Positions 16,571-25,616 of a stretch of 64,000 bases of DNA are shown here, in pieces. Location of the stretch: positions 682,001 through 746,000 of the forward strand of contig CBDCCX010000006.1 of assembly GCA_965215165.1 (NCBI GenBank), in the 5' to 3' direction. The DNA comes from JANQRZ01 sp965215165. Its GTDB lineage: Bacteria > Bacteroidota > Rhodothermia > Rhodothermales > JANQRZ01. Both the position numbers and the translations under genes were made by a program. Position 1 is the stretch's first letter. Every line of letters begins with the position of its first letter. The notes beneath the pieces were generated by a model. That model ran no database searches, had not been told where the DNA came from, and saw nothing but the letters and a program-made list of their open reading frames with translations.

Positions 16571-19500
16571 ATGTCCGAGCTAGACCTCTTCTCGCCCCGC
16601 CCCGACATCCCGTTCGAGCCTGACGACGAGCACGCCACCGAAGGCGCTGCCCCCGTCAGGCTGACGCTGCCCGATGATCTCGGCGAAGCGACCGGCGAGG
16701 CGCCCGGCGACGAGCGCGAGACGCTCTTCCTCGCCGACGCGATGGCGCTCGCCTACCGCGCCTTCTTCTCGATGAAGAACGCTGCCCTCAGCGCCCCCGA
16801 CGGCACCGACACGCGCACGCTCTACGGCTTCGCCAGCGCCCTGCTCAAGCTCCTCGAGGAGCACCGCCCCGAGCACATCGCCGTCGTCTTCGACGCCATC
16901 GGCGGCCCGCCCACCTTCCGGGACACGCTCTACGACGACTACAAGGCGCACCGCCCGCCGATGCCGCCCGAGATCAAGAGCAACATCCCGCTCATTAAGC
17001 GGCTCGTCGAGGCCTTCGACATCCCCGTGCTCGAAGCGCCGGGCGTCGAGGCCGACGACGTGATCGGGACCCTCGCGCGCCGCGCCGAGGCCGAGGGCGT
17101 CGACGCCGTGATCTTCTCGGCCGACAAGGACTTCCGGCAGCTCCTCTCGGACCGCGTCTCGATGCTCCGCCCGCCCTACCAGGGCGAGACCTTCAGCCGG
17201 GAGACGCCCGAGACCTTCGCCGAGAAATACGGCGACCTCGCCCCGGCGCAGTTCGTCGACCTGCTCGCGCTCATCGGCGACACGTCGGACAACGTCCCCG
17301 GCGTGCCGGGCATCGGCGAGAAGACGGCCGTGGCGCTGGTCCAGGAGTACGGCGACGTCGAGACCATCATCGAGCACGCGGCCGAGCTCAAGGGCAAGCG
17401 AGCGCGCGAGGGCATGACCGAGCACGCCGCCGACGCGCGCCTCTCGAAGCAGCTCGTCACGATCAAGACCGACGTCCCGCTCCACACGCCCGAGGGCGAC
17501 GAGCTGGACTGGCACACCCTCCGCCGCACCGACCCCGATCTCACCGCCCTCGACGCGCTCTTCGACGAGGTCGGCTTCGGGAGTCGCCTCCGCACGCGTG
17601 CCAAGGACTACGCCGAGGGTCGGGTCCGGCAGCGCAGCAGCGGCGGGCCGCGCCGGACGTTCACCACGCTCCCCGAGGACGACCCGGCGCTCTCGTTCGA
17701 CTTCGGCCCTTACGAACCCGTCACCGCCCTCGACGCCGACGCCGTGGACTACCGGACCGTCTGGGAAAAAGGCGAGCTGGACCTCGCCGAAGAGGTGACC
17801 AAAGAGGCGAGCAAACTCAGCTTCGATACCGAGACGACGTCCGTCGACCCGATGCACGCCGAGCTGGTCGGGGTCTCGCTCGCGCAGCGGGAGAAGAAGG
17901 CGGTCTACGTCCCGACCCCGCTGCCCGACGGGACGGCCGAGCAGAAAGCCATCGCCCCGCTCCGGCCGGCGCTCGAAGACGAGGCGCTCCTCAAGGTCGG
18001 CCACAACGTCAAGTACGATCTGGTGGTGATGCAGCGCCACGGGGTGACGGTGCGCGGGCCGGTCTTCGACACGATGATTGCCCACTACCTCCTCGACCCC
18101 GAGGCCAGCCACAAGCTCGACGACGTGGCGAGCTTCCACCTCAACTACCGCCCGCAGCCGATTACTGACCTCATCGGGACCGGCAAGAACGCCCTCTCGA
18201 TGCGCGACGTGCCGGTCGAGGATGTCGGGCCGTACGCCTGCGAGGACGCCGACATCGCGCTCCGCCTCGTCCCCGTTCTCACCGAGGCGCTGAAGAAGAT
18301 GGACGGCGGCGCGGGCCGGCTCTTGCAGATCGCCGAGGCGATCGAGTTCCCCCTCGTCCGCGTCCTGGCCGACATGGAGATGGCCGGGGTCAAGGTGTCC
18401 GAGGCCGTCCTCGCCGACATCCGCGAGGGGCTGGACGAACAGCTCGCCGACTTGGAGCGCGAGATTCACGAAGGGGCCGGCCGGGCGTTCGGGATCGGCT
18501 CGACCAAGCAGCTCGGCGAGGTGCTCTTCAACGACCCGCCGACCGACGAGGAGCGAGTCGCCTACGAACGCTGGGTGCAGGACGTGAAGGACAACGAGGC
18601 CGGAGCCGTCGCGGGCGACCCCGAGGCCAAGCCGAAAACCAAGAAGCTGCTCGCCGAGGAGGCCCCGACGTTCGGGATCGGGCTGGAGCCGCTGGGCAAA
18701 ACGAAGACCGGCAAGCCGAAGACCGACGAGGGCGTCCTCTCGGAGTTGGCGCAGACGCACCCGCTGCCCGCCCTGGTCCTCGACTGGCGCAAGGTCTCGA
18801 AGCTCAAGTCCACCTACGTGGACCGGCTGCCCGAGCTGATCCACCCCGACACCGGCCGCGTGCACACCGACTTCAACCAGGCCGTCACCGCCACGGGGAG
18901 GCTCTCATCGAGCAACCCAAACTTGCAGAACATCCCGATCCGCACGGACCTCGGCAAGGAGATCCGCCGCGCGTTCGTCGCCGAGCCGGGGCACGTCCTG
19001 ATGGCGGCCGACTACGCGCAAATCGAGCTCCGCATCATCGCCTCGATGTCGGGCGACCCGGACCTGGTGGGGGCGTTCCAGCAGGAGCAGGACATCCACA
19101 CGGCCACGGCCGCGCGCGTCTTCGGCGTCGCGTACGACGCCGTCACGCGCGAGCAGCGCGACCGCGTCAAGCAGGTCAACTACGGCATCCCCTACGGCAT
19201 CTCGGCCTTCGGGCTCGCCAGCCGCCTCCGCATCGGCAACAGCGAGGCCCAGGAGCTGATCGACCAGTATCGCGCCTCGTACCCCGGCGTGATCGAGTTC
19301 CTAGACGGTCTCCTGGACGAGGCGCGGAACCGAGGCTACGTCGAGACCCTCCTCGGGCGGCGGCGCTACGTCCCGCAGATCGGGAGCCGCAACCCCAACG
19401 ACCGCGCCTTCGCCGAGCGCATCGCGGTCAACATGCCGATCCAGGGGACGCAGGCGGACATGATCAAGATCGCCATGATCCGCATCCACGACCGGCTCCG

Positions 19501-19684
19501 GGCCGAGGGCCTGACCTCGAAGATGATCTTGCAGGTCCACGACGAGCTAGTCTTCGAGGTCGCCGATGCCGAGCGCGAGGTCGTGGCGGCGCTCGCAAAA
19601 GAGGAGATGGCCGGGGCGCTGCCGCTCGAGGTGCCCGTCGTCATCGAGATCGGCTTCGGCGACAACTGGCTCGACGCGCACTAA
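16571..19684 (+). CDS. polA: DNA polymerase I (5' nuclease, 3'-5' exonuclease, polymerase)
   Basis: 1037 residues. Domain order: an acidic N-terminal extension of about 45 residues before the 5'-nuclease (LFLADAMALAYRAFFS, with YKAHRPPMP and DADDV-like VEADDVIGTLARR), then the helix-hairpin-helix DNVPGVPGIGEKTA, then the 3'-5' exonuclease with intact acidic motif LSFDTETTSV, then the polymerase. Polymerase motifs A (DYAQIELRIIA), B (RDRVKQVNYGIPYG) and C (QVHDELVFEV) are intact. An insert of about 55 charged residues lies between the thumb and palm (around 655-710, ERVAYERWVQDVKDNEAGA), longer than in E. coli. The ATG is placed directly after the 15-bp repeats; 41 upstream in-frame residues are translated repeat and are rejected. 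Confidence 0.96.
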   Translation: MSELDLFSPRPDIPFEPDDEHATEGAAPVRLTLPDDLGEATGEAPGDERETLFLADAMALAYRAFFSMKNAALSAPDGTDTRTLYGFASALLKLLEEHRPEHIAVVFDAIGGPPTFRDTLYDDYKAHRPPMPPEIKSNIPLIKRLVEAFDIPVLEAPGVEADDVIGTLARRAEAEGVDAVIFSADKDFRQLLSDRVSMLRPPYQGETFSRETPETFAEKYGDLAPAQFVDLLALIGDTSDNVPGVPGIGEKTAVALVQEYGDVETIIEHAAELKGKRAREGMTEHAADARLSKQLVTIKTDVPLHTPEGDELDWHTLRRTDPDLTALDALFDEVGFGSRLRTRAKDYAEGRVRQRSSGGPRRTFTTLPEDDPALSFDFGPYEPVTALDADAVDYRTVWEKGELDLAEEVTKEASKLSFDTETTSVDPMHAELVGVSLAQREKKAVYVPTPLPDGTAEQKAIAPLRPALEDEALLKVGHNVKYDLVVMQRHGVTVRGPVFDTMIAHYLLDPEASHKLDDVASFHLNYRPQPITDLIGTGKNALSMRDVPVEDVGPYACEDADIALRLVPVLTEALKKMDGGAGRLLQIAEAIEFPLVRVLADMEMAGVKVSEAVLADIREGLDEQLADLEREIHEGAGRAFGIGSTKQLGEVLFNDPPTDEERVAYERWVQDVKDNEAGAVAGDPEAKPKTKKLLAEEAPTFGIGLEPLGKTKTGKPKTDEGVLSELAQTHPLPALVLDWRKVSKLKSTYVDRLPELIHPDTGRVHTDFNQAVTATGRLSSSNPNLQNIPIRTDLGKEIRRAFVAEPGHVLMAADYAQIELRIIASMSGDPDLVGAFQQEQDIHTATAARVFGVAYDAVTREQRDRVKQVNYGIPYGISAFGLASRLRIGNSEAQELIDQYRASYPGVIEFLDGLLDEARNRGYVETLLGRRRYVPQIGSRNPNDRAFAERIAVNMPIQGTQADMIKIAMIRIHDRLRAEGLTSKMILQVHDELVFEVADAEREVVAALAKEEMAGALPLEVPVVIEIGFGDNWLDAH

Positions 19685-20238
19685 AAACTAAAGTTGTTGT
19701 AAATTGACGAACCCACTCACGAAAGGAGTCAAAAGATGTCCATTTTTAGATCCCGTAAACCAAATTCTGTTGCTAACGATACTTCAAATTTCTTTATAGG
19801 TTCTCCTGAGGCAGAAGCAGAGAGTGGGAACTCGTCAAGAATGAGATTCTCAGATTTATACGAAGTCTTCTGGCTTATAGTCAAGAGAGGTATGAGGAGA
19901 CTAAGAATGAACTGTCCCTCTGGTTTAGTCCAGGCGAACTCTCAAAAGTGTTGGCCATAGTAGAGGATGTGATAAGGTATAGAGGTCGGCCTTTCGTTCC
20001 TTACAGAGAATTGGCTTCTATTGTCTCTGAAAAGCTTAAGACCGATTCCAGCGAATCAATTATAGAAACACTTTTTGATTACTCTATATTGGAAAATGTC
20101 GAGCCAGGAGGAGGAACTATACATTTCAAACATATGGAGCCTCGTGGTGAGGTATACGCGATAAATAAAAGCTGGGATATGATTACTCATAGATCTGTTG
20201 AAATGGCTGTAAAAAAGAAGGTCGTATAATTATTAAGA
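19685..20238. other. AT-rich island between polA and the DUF3072 gene
   Basis: About 550 bp are clearly lower in GC than both flanks. The start and the end coincide with the polA stop and the bidirectional terminator at 20253. The only content seen is the broken gene described separately. Composition indicates acquired DNA. Confidence 0.7.
19736..20229 (+). pseudogene. broken gene, possibly a shortened P-loop ATPase (Sll1717-like) remnant
   Basis: A start at 19736 with a good ribosome site (AAAGGAG ten bases before) gives MSIFRSRKPNSVANDTSNFF then IGSPEAEAES, then runs to a stop at 19958 in an unconvincing frame. A second frame, open from 19808 to 20229, gives a helical, well-formed protein (ELVKNEILRFIRSLLAYSQE, then YRGRPFVPYRELASIVSEKL, LFDYSILENVEPGGGTIHFK, ending MAVKKKVV). 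Joining the two near 19815-19830 needs a one-base shift. The N-terminal FxxGxxEAE pattern and the C-terminal LFDYSILENV...HRSV pattern recall the two ends of Sll1717-type ATPases; if so, the Walker region between them is missing. That family link is an inference of low certainty. AT-rich. Confidence 0.45.
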
Positions 20239-20252
20239 ATGCATACGCAAAA

Positions 20253-20287
20253 GAGGCCGGTGGGGCGTGGTGTGCCCCACCGGCCTC
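20253..20287. terminator. bidirectional intrinsic terminator
   Basis: Arms GAGGCCGGTGGGGC and GCCCCACCGGCCTC are perfectly complementary with a 7-nt loop. It serves the convergent broken gene and the DUF3072 gene; an A-rich stretch (GCAAAAG) on the left supplies a T-tract for the minus-strand gene. Confidence 0.85.
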
Positions 20288-20307
20288 AGCACGCTAGCGG
20301 CGAGGCG

Positions 20308-20520
20308 CTACTGGCCGCGCCCGGTCTTCTGCTGGAGCGCCTCGATGCGCTCCGACGCCTCGGCCTTCGTGAGGTCGTCGGGGGCCTCCTCGCCCGCCTC
20401 CTCGGCGAGGGTCTGGAGGTAGGAGCGCTGCGCGCCGGTCATCGGCTCGTCGCCGGTGGTCCAGTTCTCGGGGTCCTTGACGGCGTTGCCTTCGGGGTTC
20501 GCTTTCGGGTTGTCAGACAT
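20308..20520 (-). CDS. DUF3072 family small protein
   Basis: 70 residues. The second half, MTGAQRSYLQTLAEEAGE followed by LTKAEASERIEALQQKTGRG, is the family's conserved core (helix-turn-helix-like, seen in many short bacterial proteins). The N-terminus is polar and disordered-looking (MSDNPKANPEGNAVKDPENW). Cytoplasmic; role unknown. A purine-rich site (GGTGGTGAG-type on the plus strand is pyrimidine on the minus) precedes the ATG at 20520. It ends in the strong terminator at 20253. Confidence 0.85.
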   Translation of the reverse strand: MSDNPKANPEGNAVKDPENWTTGDEPMTGAQRSYLQTLAEEAGEEAPDDLTKAEASERIEALQQKTGRGQ

Positions 20521-20639
20521 GGTGGTGAGATGGTTGGTGAAGAGGGGAGAGATAAGCTAGCCGGGGGGCGTGCCACCGTTATGTCGCTTCCGGCCAGGTC
20601 GCTCTCCGCGCGGCTTGAAACCTTCCCGGCTCGTCGCGT

Positions 20640-21983
20640 ATGTTGCGCCCCGCCTTTGCCCCGCCGCCGATGCAGCTCACCGACTCCCCGCCCGTCGCCC
20701 ACGCCGCCTTCACGTTCGTCAAATCCTCCGGCGGGATCGAGGAGTACCGCCTCGAAGCGAACGGGCTGACGGTCCTGCTGATGCCGCAAACGGCGGCGCC
20801 GGTCGTGACCTTCATGGTGACGTACCGCGTCGGGAGCCGCAACGAGCGGGCCGGGCTGACCGGCGCGACGCACCTCCTCGAGCACCTTATGTTCAAGGGC
20901 ACCGAGCGCTACAACAAGGACGCCGGAACCGCGATCTTCCCGACGCTCCAGCGTGTCGGAGCCGTCGTGAACGCGACGACCTGGCTCGACCGGACCAACT
21001 ACTACGAGTTGCTGCCGAAGGCCCACCTCGCACTCGCCGTCGAGGTCGAGGCCGACCGGATGCGGAACGCCCGCGTGCGCGACGAGGACCTGGCGAGCGA
21101 GCGGACCGTGGTGCTCAATGAGCTGGACCGGGGCGAGAACGACCCGACGCGCAAGCTCCTCCAGGCCCTCCACGCGACCGCCTTCTTCGCCCACCCCTAC
21201 GGGCACCCGACGATCGGCTGGCGCTCGGACGTGGAGCAGGTCTCGGCCGCCGGCCTCCGGCACTTCTACGACACCTACTACTGGCCCGACAACGCAACCG
21301 CCTCGGTGATCGGCGACTTCGACCGGGCCGAGGCCCTCGCCCTCGTCGAGCAGCACTTCGGCGCGATCCCGGCGGCCCCCAATCCGTTCGAGCACAACGT
21401 CACTGCCGAGCCGCCGCAGACCGGCGAGCGCCGCGTGACCGTCCGCCAGGCCGGGCAGCTCGGGGCCGTGATGCTCGGCTTCAAGTCCGTCGCCGCGCTC
21501 GACGCCGAGGCGGACGCGATCGACCTGCTGGCCGTTGCGCTCGGGACCGGCAAGAGCAGCCGCCTCTACCGCCGGCTCACGGACCGGGGCCTGACGACGA
21601 GGGCCTGGGCCTACGCCCCGCGCCTGCGTGACCCCGGCCTGTTCATTGTTTACGGGGCGCTCGCACCCGATGTGACGCACGCCGAGGTCGAGGCCGCGCT
21701 CTGGGAGACGCTCCGCGCCGTCGCCGACGACGGGCTGACGGAGGCCGAGCTAGAGCGCGCCCGCAACCAGCTCATCGCGCAAGAGGCCTTTGGGCGCGAC
21801 GGACCGTACGCCATCGCCGCCCAACTCAACGAGGCCATCGCCGCCGGCGACTGGACGCTCTACACCGATTACCTCGACCGGATCGAGCAGGTCACCGCCG
21901 ACGACGTCCAGGCGGCCGCCGCGCGCGTCTTCGACCAGGACCGGTTGACGGTGGGTCTCTACGACCCTATTTCTGGTGTTTAG
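20640..21983 (+). CDS. M16 family zinc metallopeptidase (catalytic subunit)
   Basis: 447 residues; inverzincin-type peptidase. The inverted zinc motif HLLEH lies at residues 78-82 and the downstream glutamates at about 154 and 161 (SERTVVLNELDRG). A second M16 domain half follows, with the substrate-pocket arrangement RLYRRLTDRGL near 300. No signal peptide is evident, and the alternative ATG at 20670 (MQLTDSPP) would also be reasonable; the first 10 residues are uncertain. The next gene, 28 bp away, encodes an M16 protein without HxxEH, so the two probably form a heterodimer like mitochondrial processing peptidase or the paired bacterial M16 enzymes. Confidence 0.92.
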   Translation: MLRPAFAPPPMQLTDSPPVAHAAFTFVKSSGGIEEYRLEANGLTVLLMPQTAAPVVTFMVTYRVGSRNERAGLTGATHLLEHLMFKGTERYNKDAGTAIFPTLQRVGAVVNATTWLDRTNYYELLPKAHLALAVEVEADRMRNARVRDEDLASERTVVLNELDRGENDPTRKLLQALHATAFFAHPYGHPTIGWRSDVEQVSAAGLRHFYDTYYWPDNATASVIGDFDRAEALALVEQHFGAIPAAPNPFEHNVTAEPPQTGERRVTVRQAGQLGAVMLGFKSVAALDAEADAIDLLAVALGTGKSSRLYRRLTDRGLTTRAWAYAPRLRDPGLFIVYGALAPDVTHAEVEAALWETLRAVADDGLTEAELERARNQLIAQEAFGRDGPYAIAAQLNEAIAAGDWTLYTDYLDRIEQVTADDVQAAAARVFDQDRLTVGLYDPISGV

Positions 21984-22010
21984 TTTCTAGTTTTTTAGCC
22001 TCGGTCGTTC

Positions 22011-23315
22011 ATGCCCAACCAGAAACCAGTAACGAAAAACCGGAAACCAGCCACCCTCGCCGAGCGCGTCCGCGAGACCGAGGTTGGCGCGGCGCGTGTA
22101 CTCACGCTGCCGACGGCGGCCGACCGCGTGGTGTCGCTCCGCGGCTCGTTCGAGACGTTCCCCGACTTCGGGAGCGGGCAGGAGCTGGAGCAGAAACTCG
22201 CCACGATGATGCTCGACAAGGGGACGCGCCGGCGCGACCGCTTCGCCGTGGCGGAGGCGCTCGAGAACCGGGGCGTCCAGCTCGGGTTCAGCGCGAACGG
22301 CCTCCGCTGCGGGTTCTACGCGCGCGCCCTCCAGGCCGACCTCCCCGAGGCGCTCGCCCTCCTGGCCGAGCAGCTCCGCGAACCGCTCTTCGACCCGGCT
22401 GAGTTCGAGAAAGTCCGCGGCCAGCACGCCGCCTCGCTCCGCCGCTCGATCGACAACACGGGCACCCAGGCCGCAGGCGCGCTCGCCCGCCGACTCTACC
22501 CCCCGAATCACCCCAACTTCCGTCCCGGCCCCGAGGTCATGCTCGACCGGCTCGGCGCGCTCACCGTCGAGGACGTGCGCGCCTACTACGACGCGCACGT
22601 CGGCGCGCGCGGCCTCCTCCTCGCCGTCGCCGGGGACTGCGACCCTGCGGCCGTCGAAGCGCTCGTCGCCGACACCCTCGGCGACTGGGCCGCTCCGACC
22701 GTCGCCTCCGGCTTCGCCACCGCAGCCGACGCGGAGCCGCCGGGCCGCGTCGACATCCCGATTGCAGACCGGCAGAACCTCGACGTGCGCCTCGGCCACC
22801 CCGTCGCGGTGCGGCGCGGCGACGCCGACTACCTCCCGCTGCACGTCGGCAACTATGTCCTCGGGGGCAACTTCTCGGCGCGCCTGATGAGCACCGTCCG
22901 CGACGAGGAGGGGCTGACCTATGGCATCGGCTCGACGCTCTCCGGCGTCCGGGTCGAGTACGAGGGCTACTGGCGGATCGCCGTCACGCTCAGCGGCGAC
23001 TCGCTGGAGCGCGGCATCGAGGCGACGCTGGAGCAGGCGCGGCGCTTCGTCGAGGGCGGCATCACCGAGGACGAGCTCGAGGAGAAGCAGCAGACCCTGG
23101 CCGGCACGTTCCAGGTCGGCCTCGCCACGACCGGCGGCCTCGCCACGGCGCTACTGACGAACGCCGAGCGCGGGTTCGAGGTGCGCTACCTCGACCGGTT
23201 TCCCGACCTCCTCGACGCGCTCACCGTCGAGACGGTCAACGCCGCCGTCCGTCGCCACCTCGACGCCGAGGCGCTCCACGTCGCCGTCGCCGGAACGCTT
23301 CCGCTGAGCGGTTGA
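22011..23315 (+). CDS. M16 family protein lacking the zinc motif (regulatory/partner subunit)
   Basis: 434 residues. Fold landmarks of M16 are kept (ATMMLDKGTRRRDRFAVAEA, RRLYPPNHPNFRP, FVLGGNFSARLM-like YVLGGNFSARLMSTVRDEEG, and the R/Y pair YGIGSTLSG). The position that should hold HxxEH reads TMMLDKG, so it cannot bind the catalytic zinc. The first 15 residues (MPNQKPVTKNRKPATLAERV) are encoded by a degenerate repeat and may not be native; a later start is possible but none is obvious. Co-transcribed with the catalytic subunit upstream. Confidence 0.88.
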   Translation: MPNQKPVTKNRKPATLAERVRETEVGAARVLTLPTAADRVVSLRGSFETFPDFGSGQELEQKLATMMLDKGTRRRDRFAVAEALENRGVQLGFSANGLRCGFYARALQADLPEALALLAEQLREPLFDPAEFEKVRGQHAASLRRSIDNTGTQAAGALARRLYPPNHPNFRPGPEVMLDRLGALTVEDVRAYYDAHVGARGLLLAVAGDCDPAAVEALVADTLGDWAAPTVASGFATAADAEPPGRVDIPIADRQNLDVRLGHPVAVRRGDADYLPLHVGNYVLGGNFSARLMSTVRDEEGLTYGIGSTLSGVRVEYEGYWRIAVTLSGDSLERGIEATLEQARRFVEGGITEDELEEKQQTLAGTFQVGLATTGGLATALLTNAERGFEVRYLDRFPDLLDALTVETVNAAVRRHLDAEALHVAVAGTLPLSG

Positions 23316-23514
23316 GCCGCCGGGTCAGGTCAGGCGGCACTGGATAGAGCGATGTATACAAGGGTTAGTTGGGTCGGGAGGAAGGCGACTGGAACGAAGC
23401 CTCCGGTTCTCCCGTGGAAGCCCCCGTTCACCTGCTGGACGCGCCCTGCGGCGGTAGCTCAGCCCTCCCTTCTACGTCCGGCTTCCCTTCGATTCTCAGC
23501 ACCCCATCCCCATT
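23316..23514. other. intergenic region, no gene seen
   Basis: 199 bp after the M16 pair. There is no convincing hairpin with a T-tract and no RNA gene. A GGTAGCTCAG stretch at 23454 mimics tRNA box A but nothing around it folds as a tRNA. Confidence 0.4.
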
Positions 23515-24090
23515 ATGAACAACCTCAGCGAGGTCCTCCACACCTATCTCACCGACATGCACGCGGTGGAGAGCCACATCCTCGAAGCCGTCGAGCGCCA
23601 GCTCAACGGCGACGAGATCAAGGACTATCCCGAGGCCAGCCGCGTCGTCCGCGAGCTGCACGTCGTTCTCGAGCGCCACACGACGGCGCTGAAAAACTTC
23701 ATCGAAAACCGCGAAGGCCTCAGCGTCAAGGGTGCCCTCAAGGAAGCGCTCGGCGACGCGCTCGGCTTCGCCGCCGGTCTCTACGACAAGGTCCGCACCG
23801 ACCAGGTCTCGCGCATGATCCGCGACGACTACACGGCGATCAGCCTCGCGGCCATCTCGTACCACATGCTCCACACGACGGCCCTCGGCCTGAAGAACGA
23901 TGCCGTTGCGAGCCTCGCGATTCGCCACCTCAAGGACATCACGCCGGTGCTCGTGGACCTCTCGAAGGTCGTCTGCCACGTCGTCGCCAAAGAGCTGGCC
24001 GACGAGGACAAGGTGTTCGACGGAACGGTCGGCGCGCAGGCGGTCAAGAACACGCAGGAAGCGTGGGACCCCAGCAACATCGAGGCGTAG
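23515..24090 (+). CDS. predicted ferritin-like four-helix-bundle protein
   Basis: 191 residues, almost entirely helical, without signal peptide or membrane segment. Helices hold spaced His/Glu residues (HAVESHILEAVERQ near 16-29, RELHVVLERHTTALKNF near 45-62, YHMLHTTALGLK near 115-127) that would fit a metal-binding or YciE/DUF892-like bundle. The length is that of such proteins, but the match to a named family is not certain. The gene stands alone and ends in a hairpin at 24117. Possibly a stress protein. Confidence 0.55.
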   Translation: MNNLSEVLHTYLTDMHAVESHILEAVERQLNGDEIKDYPEASRVVRELHVVLERHTTALKNFIENREGLSVKGALKEALGDALGFAAGLYDKVRTDQVSRMIRDDYTAISLAAISYHMLHTTALGLKNDAVASLAIRHLKDITPVLVDLSKVVCHVVAKELADEDKVFDGTVGAQAVKNTQEAWDPSNIEA

Positions 24091-24116
24091 TCAACGCGTC
24101 CGATAGACAAAGGAGA

Positions 24117-24147
24117 GGGGCCGGCTTCCGCCACGGGAGTCGGCCCC
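24117..24147 (+). terminator. intrinsic terminator after the four-helix protein
   Basis: Stem GGGGCCGGCTTCCG against CGGGAGTCGGCCCC with two mismatches, followed by TTCTGTG. It lies between convergent genes and may work in both directions. Confidence 0.65.
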
Positions 24148-24200
24148 TTCTGTGCTCGCACGCGCCGCATTTCGCGCGCCTCGCATTCTAAGCGGTACGG

Positions 24201-24908
24201 TCAGCGGATGACGATCAGGTCGTCGTCCTTGAGGGTCGCGGCGGTGGGCTTCGGAGCATCGGGCATGATCCACGAGAGCAGGAAGTAGACCGGGATCGCC
24301 GCGCCGGAGCCGGCGATAAGCGCTATCACGAAGGCGATCCGCACGAGCGTCGGGTCGATGTCGAACGCCTGCCCGAGGCCGCCGCAGACGCCGAGGACCT
24401 TGCGGTTCGTGCGCGACTTGGCGAAGCGGCTCCGGCGCTGCTCGTAGCGCTCGCGGCGGTCCGCCTTGCGCTCGGAGCGCCGCTCGGCCGTGCGCTCGCG
24501 GCGCGACGCCCCGCTCCGGGCACGGCGGCGGGCGGCCTTCTCGCGCTGCTTCTGCTTGCGCGCCTTGCGGTCGGGGCTCCACGAGAGCACCCCAAAGCCG
24601 AGCAGGATGATGAGCACCCCGATCAGCCACGGCCCGACGAGCGCCGAGAAGTCTAGCCCCGAGGCGAACAGCCCGAGCTCCTGAAGCAGATAGGCCGAGC
24701 CAACGCCGATCGTCGAGAGGCCGGCGACCGTGGGGAGGTTCCAGAAGCTCGGCTTCTCCTCCTCCGCGTCTTTCGCGTGGAGGAAGTCCTCGATGTCGTC
24801 GTCGGTGATGTCGTCGTCGAGACCGTAGGCGCTCTCGTAGGCGAAGAAACCTTCGTCCTGACGGGCGTCGTCATCGGGGCGTTGACGGGATCGGCTGCGG
24901 GTGCTCAT
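24201..24908 (-). CDS. PspC-domain membrane protein
   Basis: 235 residues. The start at 24908 (MSTRSRSRQRPDDD) follows the family style; upstream in-frame codons are not supported. Order: acidic cytoplasmic stretch (about 15-50), two membrane segments (about 60-105), an extremely Arg/Lys-rich linker (about 110-165, RRRARSGASRRERTAERRSE), then the PspC domain (NRKVLGVCGGLGQAFDIDPT, about 170-188) with its third membrane helix VRIAFVIALIAGSGAAIPVY. PspC proteins sense envelope stress in the inner membrane. Divergent from the PHA cluster. Confidence 0.82.
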   Translation of the reverse strand: MSTRSRSRQRPDDDARQDEGFFAYESAYGLDDDITDDDIEDFLHAKDAEEEKPSFWNLPTVAGLSTIGVGSAYLLQELGLFASGLDFSALVGPWLIGVLIILLGFGVLSWSPDRKARKQKQREKAARRRARSGASRRERTAERRSERKADRRERYEQRRSRFAKSRTNRKVLGVCGGLGQAFDIDPTLVRIAFVIALIAGSGAAIPVYFLLSWIMPDAPKPTAATLKDDDLIVIR

Positions 24909-25108
24909 CGGAGGTAGGGGTGGGTGCGGGGGGATGTACGACGCGTCTTCCGTGTTGTTGCGGCGAATGAGGAGCGGGGGACGAGCAGGTAGGCGAGAGC
25001 AGCGCGGCCACCACCGGGCGTTCTTTATGAAGTTTGACGCAACGCGGCATGATGGGAAACTGAGCTTGCCGCAGTGCGTCATAGCACCACGTCAACACGC
25101 CCGTCTCC
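24909..25108. promoter_or_regulatory. divergent promoter region between pspC-like gene and phaR
   Basis: 200 bp separate the two outward-reading genes, so both promoters should be here. An AT-richer patch (TTCTTTATGAAGTTTGACGC at 25020-25039) is the best candidate. PhaR-type regulators often control their own operon, so an operator may be present, but no palindrome was recognised. Confidence 0.4.
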
Positions 25109-25561
25109 ATGCCCCGACTCATCAAACGCTACGGCAGCCGCAAGCTCTACGACACCGGCGAGAGCCAGTACATCTCCATGCAGGAGGTGGCCGAGCTGAT
25201 CCGCTCGGGCGACGAGATCGAGGTCCTCGACAACAAGTCGGGTGAGAACGTGACGGTGCAGGTGCTGACCCAGGTGATCTCCGAGCAGGGGCGGCGCGGC
25301 AGTTTCTTTCCGAGCGGCCTGCTGCACGACCTGATTCGGACGGGCGAGGACGCGTTGCAGGCGGGCGAAAACGCCGTCTCCAGCAGCGTGCGCCAGCTTC
25401 AGCAGGGCGTCGGGGGCTTGGTCGAGAAGGCCTCGCGCAGCACGCTCGGCAAGCTGCGCCAGCCCAGCCCTGTGCAGGACGAAATGGCCCGCCTCCGCGA
25501 GCGCCTCGACAGCCTTGAAGCCTCGCTAGGCCGCCTCACCGACGAGCGCGACGCCGACTGA
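25109..25561 (+). CDS. phaR: polyhydroxyalkanoate synthesis regulator (PhaR-type DNA-binding protein)
   Basis: 150 residues. The N-terminus is diagnostic: PRLIKRYGSRKLYDTGESQY and ISMQEVAELIRSGDEIEVLD (residues 2-45), the PHB/PHA-accumulation DNA-binding domain. The rest (VTVQVLTQVISEQ, then SGLLHDLIRTGEDALQ) is the linker, and a coiled coil ends the protein (MARLRERLDSLEASLGRL). It represses phasin genes until PHA granules titrate it. Two phasin-like genes follow on the same strand, 55 and 74 bp apart, which agrees with this role. Confidence 0.9.
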   Translation: MPRLIKRYGSRKLYDTGESQYISMQEVAELIRSGDEIEVLDNKSGENVTVQVLTQVISEQGRRGSFFPSGLLHDLIRTGEDALQAGENAVSSSVRQLQQGVGGLVEKASRSTLGKLRQPSPVQDEMARLRERLDSLEASLGRLTDERDAD

Positions 25562-25616
25562 TTTCCCCGGTCCTCTTCTCCCGACCGGCTCTCCACCTAA
25601 CCCAGACCCAACGCAG

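Noticed and set aside
16580..18865. 761-residue antisense frame opposite polA
   Set aside because: Shadow of a complete polA with all motifs.
23452..23470. tRNA-like GGTAGCTCAG sequence
   Set aside because: Box A-like text only; no acceptor, anticodon or T-arm can be drawn around it.
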